A stretch of DNA of 64,000 nt from positions 92,129,601 to 92,193,600 of the forward strand of contig CM057472.1 of assembly GCA_030035585.1 (NCBI GenBank). Direction: 5' to 3'. The DNA comes from Dugong dugon (lineage: Eukaryota > Chordata > Mammalia > Sirenia > Dugongidae). Below are positions 57,210-64,000 of this stretch, piece by piece (position 1 is the stretch's first letter; each line of letters opens with the position of its first letter). Under the pieces are notes generated by a model. That model had not been told where the DNA came from and ran no database searches. It saw only the letters and a list, made by a program, of their open reading frames with translations. Position numbers and translations under genes: made by a program.

Positions 57210-58440
57210 ATTTCTGAAATTAACGTATGTTTTACGTGTAGCTCTAGAATATCAACTTCCACTACTAAATATGATTCTGTTGCATAAATATACTAATATT
57301 TAGTTAGTTTCCTCTTAATGGACATTTGGACTAGTTTCAATACGTATATAACAATACGAACAATGCTATACTAAGTATCCTGCAACATGTGTTCGAGATC
57401 CTATTAAGGGTATCCAGAAATGGAATTTCTGGGTCAAGGTGTATGCAAATATTTACCTGTCCAAGATAATATCATGCTATGTTTTTGTTGTTGTTGTTGT
57501 TAATGGTTTTAGCAGAGTGAGTAAGAGTGTCCTTTGAGCTACACTCTCTTCAATACTTTGTATTGTCAGACTTTATATGTGGCAATCCAGTGGCTATAAA
57601 ATATTATCTTTGGACTGTACTTTTTATTCCTCTGTATTACTGCAGATTTGGTAACTATTCATATCATTATTTCCCCTTTGAATTCCCTCTTCCTCTTCAC
57701 ATCCTTTACACCTTTTTTTTTTTTTCCTATTGGGTCCTTTGTTTTTGTCCGTATTGAGTTGTAGGGTACCTTTATATATCTTAGTATTCTGTTTATTATT
57801 TACCTTTCAAATAATTTCTTTCATTGTGTAGCTTGTCATTTCCCTTTATTTTTATGGTGCTTTTTGGCAGAGAGAAGTTCTTAACTTTCAAATGATCAAA
57901 TTCATCTACTTTTTGAAAGTTGATGTTTATACCTTAGCAGTCTTAATTCAGAAATTATCTTTTAGTGTAAGGGAAGAAAACTATTCTCCCATACTTTTCT
58001 CTTAAAGATTTAAAGATTTTCGTTTCTCTGTTATGCCCTCTGATCACTTGTAATTGATTTGTGTGTATGGTGTGAGGAAAGAATCCAGTTTTTTTTTTTT
58101 TATTATTATTATTTATTTTCTTCTGTATGTTGTCCAAACACAATTTTATTGAATGGTGTTGTCTTCCCCAGTGATGATCTGTAATGTCATAACAGGATTT
58201 TCAAAATGTAGGAATCTGTATCAGAGGTCTTTCTTCTCTCATGGGACCATTTTCTTAAATTGTGTCTGTATCACATTTCTTTCGTTTTTTTTTTTTTTTG
58301 CATTTGGTGTTTTGTAGTTTCACTATGAATTAGTATAGTCTGGGGTTATTTTTCCTTATAGTGCTTATCTTCCTGAATCCACAGATTCACATTTTTTATG
58401 AATCCTTGAAAATTCTCTATCATGATCTCTCCTAACATCA
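57210..58440 (-). mobile_element. Old L1 (L1M type), antisense, ORF2 region
   Basis: 'aatggacatttggactagtttcaata', 'gaatttctgggtcaaggtgt', 'gtcctttgtttttgtccgtattgagttgtag', 'gatcacttgtaattgatttgtgtgtatggtgtgaggaaagaatccag' and 'gtccaaacacaattttattgaatgg' are the reverse complement of ORF2 in the right order. Confidence 0.75.
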
Positions 58441-59128
58441 TTTTTCTCTATTTTCTCCTTCTGGGATTTTCCTATCCCTGTATGAATTACAAGGGCTTAC
58501 CACAGCTTTATTTCTTCAAATTACTCTTAGGTGACAAACAAATAATCCCTCCGTGCCTCCATGTTGCTGTAACAATGTGATCACTTTTAACTAATAATCA
58601 CATAATATCCAGTCAAGTATAATTATTAAAACTCAGAAGCTTCATCAAAATTAAAGACTGTCTTTCCCAGGGACAGATTCTAAAACTGAAGTTCTTCCTC
58701 AGAAGAGGAAATTCCACAGTGAATATCACTTTGCTTTACTTTGTCGACTCTTTCCCTACTAGCTCCTGCTATTTATGACCATTCAGGGTTAAATATGATT
58801 AAGGAAATAGGACATCATTTTTCATAACAAGTACAGTATCATATCGCACCAGGCCTTCTGGGTGATAGATATACAGTTGCTGACTCTTTCTCTGGTGAAT
58901 GGTGAGGATCTCTGACTACTAGTTCCTAGATATCAACCACATCTCTGTTCTTGGCAACTATGCATAACTTTCCCTCAGTTGTGAACTTTTGGCTATGCAG
59001 TAATTATGGAAATGTTTTTTTGGATGACATTGACTCCCTCTCATGGGTCCATTGGTACTTGGAGAAACTCATTTATTTCTGTTTCACAATCAGTAAAAGC
59101 ATAGTTTACTCTCTAGTTTATCCTTTGC
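58441..59128. other. No recognised feature
   Basis: The ORF at 58951-59172 overlaps a SINE and has no domain. Confidence 0.5.
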
Positions 59129-59287
59129 AGGGGCCCCTGGATGGTGCAAAATGTCACTCAGAGGTGCTTTGAAAGAAAGGCCTGGTGATCTACATCCCAA
59201 AAAATCAGCCATGTATGGAGCATAGTTCTACTCTGACGCACATAGGGTCATCATGAGACAGAACTGACTCAATGACAACTAGCAGTA
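59129..59287 (+). mobile_element. Long-form AfroSINE
   Basis: 'ggggcccctggatggtgcaaa', 'gaaagaaaggcctggtgatctac', 'ctactctgacgcacatagggtcatc', 'acagaactgactcaatgacaac'. The 'aggcctggtgatcta' block marks the long variant. Confidence 0.85.
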
Positions 59288-59349
59288 TAGCTTTGCACCC
59301 TGTTTTACTGGTAGATAATTACATCTTACAAGTGGTACATTTAATTTTC

Positions 59350-59660
59350 TTTCACGTATTCAACAACTATTTATTGAACATGTACGATATGTATGTCAAT
59401 ATTTTAGATTCTGAGGATATACCAATACACAGAAGAAACAAAATTCCTGCCACCATAGGGTTTATATTTTACTAAGGGAGCACCCAAGGGCTGGGGGGGT
59501 AAATTTCTAGTATGTAAGAAGGTGATAAGTACTATGGGAAAATACAAATAGTAAAGGACAAGAGGGAATATCAGGCTGAATATATTCTTCGTAGTTAAAA
59601 ATTACATGGCCAGGGAAGATCTCAATGAGGTGATATTTTAGCAAAGATTTAGATATTATC
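59350..59660 (+). repeat. Ancient interspersed repeat, family not named
   Basis: 'caacaactatttattgaacatgtac', 'cctgccaccatagggtttatattttac', 'gataagtactatggg', 'ggccagggaagatctcaatgaggtgat' follow the order of a widespread old mammalian repeat whose start also appears at 9741. Confidence 0.4.
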
Positions 59661-60232
59661 CTAAGATTTTCCAGATTCCAGGAGATGCATGTCCCTTGCG
59701 TTCTACTCTCCTGACTTTAGGTGAAGGGGCAGAGGGCGGAGTAGAAAACACAGGATTATGACAACTTTTTCTGAAGAAATAGTCTCTTCTTGACTCTTCA
59801 ACTCCTACCTTCCATAGACTAGAGAGGGTGGTCCCTAAGGCTGACAAACAGATGTTGTAACTGTCAGCATGTTCTATATTCATCATTAGTGGTCTCACAC
59901 CTAACATATTATTTCTGCTTTAGGGCTTCAACAGATAGTAAGCAAAAAAAAAAAAAAGTTCCATTTCAATTTCCTGTTATAAAAGAGAGACAAACTGCTC
60001 CTAGTTTTAAGGAAACAATTTCTATACCCATGGGTGCCATGAAAAACTGGTCCTGCTATTCTTAAGTCTCTTTATTCATATACTAACTTTACGTTAACAC
60101 TGTGTTGGGTGCCGGGCATGTAGAAGTGAATAAAATAGGCATAACCCTCATGTCTTGGAATTCTGGACTGGTGGTGAAAAATGGACATTGAATCATAGAT
60201 TTGGCATTTTATAGACCGTATTTGATTTATAA
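59661..60232. other. No recognised feature
   Basis: An A-run at 59945-59957. Near 60105 'gtgttgggtgccgggcatgtagaagtgaataaa' may be another scrap of the same old repeat. Confidence 0.45.
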
Positions 60233-60620
60233 AGGTCCCTGGGGGGTGCAAACAGTTTGCACTTGACTGGTAGGTAACCTAAAGGTTAAAAAACAAACCC
60301 GTTGCCACTGAGTCAATTCCGACTCATAGTGACCCTGTAGGACAGAGTAGAACTGCCCCACAGGATTTTCAAGGAGTGCCTGGCAGATTTGAACTGCCGA
60401 TATTTGGTTAGCAGCCATAGCTCTTAACTGCTACGCCACCTGGGTTTCCAACCTAAAGGTTCGTGTTGGAAACACCCAGCAGCACCTCAGGAAGAAGGTC
60501 CCGACAACTTGCTTTCATAAGAAGATCACAGCCAAGTAAGCACTATGGAACAATTCTACTCTATAACCCATGGGGCCCCATGAGTCAAAATCGACAGGAC
60601 AGCAATAGTTTGGGTTTTTG
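60233..60620 (+). mobile_element. Long-form AfroSINE split by another AfroSINE
   Basis: The head is at 60233-60287 ('ggtccctggggggtgcaaa...'), the rest at 60450-60620 ('cacctcaggaagaaggtcccgac', 'gagtcaaaatcgacaggacagcaatag', T-rich tail). The gap is filled by the SINE at 60288-60449. Confidence 0.88.
60288..60449 (-). mobile_element. AfroSINE nested in an AfroSINE, perfect TSD
   Basis: Antisense SINE from 'caaacccgttgccactgagtc' to 'actgctacgccacctggg'. TSD aacctaaaggtt is exact at 60276-60287 and 60450-60461. The target is the conserved 'aacc(g)aaaggtt' word of the host SINE. Confidence 0.95.
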
Positions 60621-60704
60621 GGTTTTATATGACTTATAGGCACTAAGCTTGATTAACCAAAATGACAATGCACAACCTTAATAAGGATTACCTTACTCTA
60701 TAAG

Positions 60705-60866
60705 GACCCCTGGTGGTGCAGTGGTTAAGAGCTTGGCTGCTAACCAAAAGGTCAGCAGTTCGAATCCACCAACTTCTCCTTGGAAACCCTGTGGTGCAGT
60801 TCTCCTCTGACCTATAGCGTTGCTAGGAGTTGGAATCGACTTGATGGCAATGGGTTTATTTTTTTG
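60705..60866 (+). mobile_element. AfroSINE
   Basis: Complete: 'gacccctggtggtgcagtgg' to 'gagttggaatcgacttgatggcaatggg' and a T-rich tail. Confidence 0.92.
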
Positions 60867-62399
60867 GATACTTTATTAAACATCATAGATTCCTGCCCCA
60901 TGAAGTTTTTGACGAACAGACTTTCTTGGGCAAAGTCAGAAGTACATCTGTTACCCTAGCTTCTGGTGAAGGGAGTCTTCACTCTGACGTGCTTTTTCTT
61001 TCTTCCTTCTGCTTTTTCTTTTATGAGTCTTTTTTCTTTTCTTTTTTTTGCCTCTGTCTTTAAGGATGATGAATGCCTTCATTATATAAAACCGGTTTCT
61101 AAAACATATGGCTTCTTGCACCCCCACCCCCACCCCAGGCAAGACTGAGTATACTTACCTCTTACTTTTTACAGAATTTTCTTTCTTAAATATATATATG
61201 TATATTTTAATTGGCAGAAACCTCCAAAATCATTTTCAATTTCCCCCTTATAATTTGAGAAATATAAGATTTTTACTTTATGATACTTTTCAACTTCCTG
61301 GACAAGAGTGAGTAATGATCTTCTCCATTGCCCTCTGATTTATACAGTATAGACAGGTAGATTTGTTGTCCAGCTTGGAGGATTTCCAAGGACTCCTCTC
61401 CCAAGAAATAGCATCTCCTACTTTAAGTTAGACTCTTTTTTCACTGTAGTATTGTTCCTGGCATGCATTACCTGTACTTCAAATCAGGCCAGGGCATTGA
61501 CCAAAATTTTACATGAAAGAGTCTTTTTATTCAGATCCCTCTTTTCAAACCTACTCCCCCTCCCATGTTTAAACATGTTTAGGCACTTAAGGGTATATTT
61601 AATATTTACTGATCTCTCTTTTTAGTAAATAAGTAATTAAAAAAAATTCACACAAAGGATGACTAATTTGTTAGTCTTTTCAGAAGTTTTTATAATTTAC
61701 AAGAGAATTACTATGAGGAAATAGCAATGATTAGGAAAAAAAGTTATTGTCACTCTTAAAAGGAATTTCTTTGTTGAGATTTATTTTAGTATCTGTCAAA
61801 TATGATTACATACGGGACTGCCTCTACTGCTGGATTAAAACTGATTTCTAAGAATAAGAAAGTTGTTAATTATATTTATTTTATCAAGGAAGGCAAGGAT
61901 CTAGAATAACTTATGGGAATTGAATGCTAGATACCAAACACGCATCAACAAATACATTCACTTACACATGAACATGACTCTTTTTGAACAACCGGTTTAG
62001 ATTGGGGAGTGTACAAAATTACACAAAACAAGCTTCTGTTCAGGACTGATGTACTGCATTGAATTTTGCTGATTTGATAAGTATTACTTTTTCCACTGAG
62101 ACACAATGAATCATTTAAAAATATTTAAATAGGTGTCATTGTCTGGTGCTAATATTTAGATCAAAAAAAAAAAAAGAAAATAGTTTTCTTAATGTTCTCT
62201 TTTGTAGTCTTAGATTCAGGTTGCTTCAGAACAAAACAGAAAACTGTTTTGTGTAATTTTCTGATCTTGCCAGAATTATAGCATGTTTCATCACCCTATT
62301 CTCCATATTTGGGTTTATTCTTATATATGTACATTTTACATTTTCTACATTCTGTCTTTATAACTTATTTGTCTGTAACTGAGAAACATACGTTAGCAT
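60867..62399. other. AT-rich sequence, nothing recognised
   Basis: A pyrimidine-rich stretch at 60990-61055 and a C-rich run (cacccccacccccaccccag) at about 61119. No gene established. Confidence 0.5.
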
Positions 62400-62515
62400 T
62401 GCTAGACTAAATCCCATGAGGCAGTGATTTGCCTCTTTCGCTCACTGCTGTATCCCTAGAGCCTAGAATAGTTCTTGGCATAAAACATAATTGTAATATG
62501 TATTTTTGACAGCAT
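62400..62515 (+). mobile_element. L2/MIR-type 3' end
   Basis: 'agactaaatcccatgaggcagtgatttg', 'tcgctcactgctgtatccctagagcctagaatagttcttggcat' match the L2 3' end. Confidence 0.6.
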
Positions 62516-62726
62516 CCAGTTTTGCCAATTTTAAATGAATTTAATAGTCATTCTTACACATCTCTTTAAACATGTAGCAGTGTTCTTAAATAAAATGCTT
62601 CTCATGGTTTCATGTATTGGCTTCACCCATTATGGGTATCACATCTGAGTATAACACCTAAACTTACTCAACATCTATTAGGACATCCACAAATCAAAAA
62701 TAATAATGGATACTGTGGTTGTTATT

Positions 62727-62882
62727 GGAGCCCTGGTGGCAAGTGGTTAAGAGCTCAGCTGCTAACCCAAAGGTTGGCAGTTTGAATCCACCAGCTGCTC
62801 CTTGGAAACCCTATGGGGTAGTTCTGCTCTGTCTTTACAGGGTCGCTATGAGTTGAAATTGACTCAGTGGAAATGAGTACGA
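62727..62882 (+). mobile_element. AfroSINE with perfect 12-bp TSD
   Basis: 'ggagccctggtggcaagtgg' to 'gagttgaaattgactcagtgg'. TSD gtggttgttatt at 62715-62726 and 62883-62894. The tail is very short. Confidence 0.94.
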
Positions 62883-62924
62883 GTGGTTGTTATTAATGCT
62901 GTTAGCCCAATGTTTTCTGCTTTC

Positions 62925-63410
62925 CAACTTCTAGGATCATAGCAGAATTACTCTACTTTGCCCCTTTGTGACTTGATGAGGCCATGAAACTAGTTCTGAC
63001 CAATAAACTCTGAGAGAAATGTTGAGTGTAACTTCAAGGCAAAGCATATACTGTATATTTACGCAAATACTGTACACCTTCTACGTTTGTTTGCCAACCA
63101 CTCACTCTTCCCATGAGGTATTTTCATAAGCACAACTATGCCAATTTTGTCTTATATGTTGCTGTAAAAAATTAGCATAATGCTCTTATAAAAATACCTC
63201 ATGGGAGAGGGCATGATTGCCATTCTTGAATGGCAAATCACCACAATCAAGATGTTGGCTGCTCCGTCAGTCTGGGTCTCTGAAGTAACTATGGAAGAAC
63301 CTTCAGACCCACAATAGAAATGAGTGGGAAATAATCTTTTGCTGTAAAAGTTCACTGACTTTGTAGATTGCTACTACAGTATAATTTATATATTCTAACT
63401 AATGCAGATA
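62925..63410 (+). repeat. Ancient repeat related to 10460-10830
   Basis: Shares 'gacttg...ccaataaactctgagag', 'gttggctgctccgtcagtctgggtctctgaag' and the closing 'tataatttatatattctaact' order with the earlier copy, with more sequence between. Family not named. Confidence 0.4.
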
Positions 63411-64000
63411 CATTATCAAAGTGATAAAGTTTTAAATAAAGTGACTTAAAATTCCATAAGATATGCCAAATGCCAGTTTTTATTACCTGTGATTTTATAA
63501 TGGACATTTTAAATGTTGCCCCAAATTCTACTTTTTCCTTTATCCATTCACAACAACCTATTTACACGAATCTCAGGAGCCAAATACATATTTGTTAAAA
63601 CAAAGACTCCTTTAAAACAGTTTCAAATTTCTTCCATTTTGAAATATTTTTGTGCCTTGTTGAGTGGCAGCCTCTATTATTGTAAGGAGAACTGCACTCC
63701 ACCTGGAGGATGATGTACACTCTTGTTTGGCTTACCAGAAATCTATGAACCAACACTCATTAGAACGCATGTAGACAAAGTCTAAATTTCATCAGATACA
63801 TGCAGATAAACACCAATGTACCAGCCACTGGTTTTAAAAGGTGAACAAGGGAGTTTTCATAAGACTGATAACAAAGCCAATTTTGTGTACAATAGAATTA
63901 ATTTAGAGTTCTGATTAATGCTATTCTTCTTCAGGCAACACTGAAATTCTTTTAAATATGTTGGACCTTGAATGCTTCAGTGCAGAGCACATGCTTCCTG
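63411..64000. other. AT-rich sequence, nothing recognised
   Basis: No gene or named repeat up to the window end. Confidence 0.5.

Noticed and set aside
1..64000. CRISPR array, operon or other microbial system
   Set aside because: There are no evenly spaced direct repeats. All repeats are mammalian retroposons and the sequence lacks dense coding frames.

Overview
The window reads as non-coding, repeat-dense DNA of an afrotherian mammal, most likely a proboscidean or another paenungulate. The diagnostic signal is many copies of tRNA-derived AfroSINEs (core word 'gctgctaaccaaaaggtt', ending in a 'gagttggaatcgactc' block and a T-rich or (AAC)n tail), together with fragments of a BovB/RTE-type LINE that ends in the same block. 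No intact host protein gene was recognised. The longest open frames are pieces of LINE ORFs or shadows of them. Two short stretches (16610-16985 and 49817-49877) carry splice-like signals and are listed as weak exon candidates only.

Layout. 0-0.7 kb: a SINE cut by the window edge and a 5'-truncated LINE tail with target-site duplications (TSDs). 1.4-9.6 kb: a full-length but dead L1 on the + strand (copy 1) with a perfect 15-bp TSD. 9.6-15.5 kb: old debris (MIR, L2, an LTR-like element, a MaLR LTR) and the 5' end of an RTE. 15.5-34.9 kb: AT-rich sequence with scattered AfroSINEs, RTE tails, old L1 fragments, a rearranged MER5-like element with inverted repeats, and an internally deleted RTE. 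34.9-43.2 kb: a second nearly full-length L1 on the - strand (copy 2) with two tandem copies of a ~280-bp unit in its 5' UTR. 45.7-49.5 kb: an old L1 interrupted by a younger 5'-truncated L1 (copy 3) that appears to have carried ~258 bp of foreign 3' flank with it. 52-63.4 kb: a cluster of AfroSINE, RTE, MIR, L2 and MaLR copies, including two clear nested insertions.

How the parts relate. The three young L1s belong to one lineage and differ in their 5' and 3' UTR modules. The RTE and the AfroSINEs share 3' ends, as expected if RTE machinery mobilised the SINEs. TSDs and nesting give a relative order: MIR, L2, MaLR and old L1 first, then RTE, then AfroSINE and the young L1s. Family names come from recognised sequence words, not a database search. 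Boundaries are good to a few bases where a TSD is quoted and to tens of bases elsewhere.
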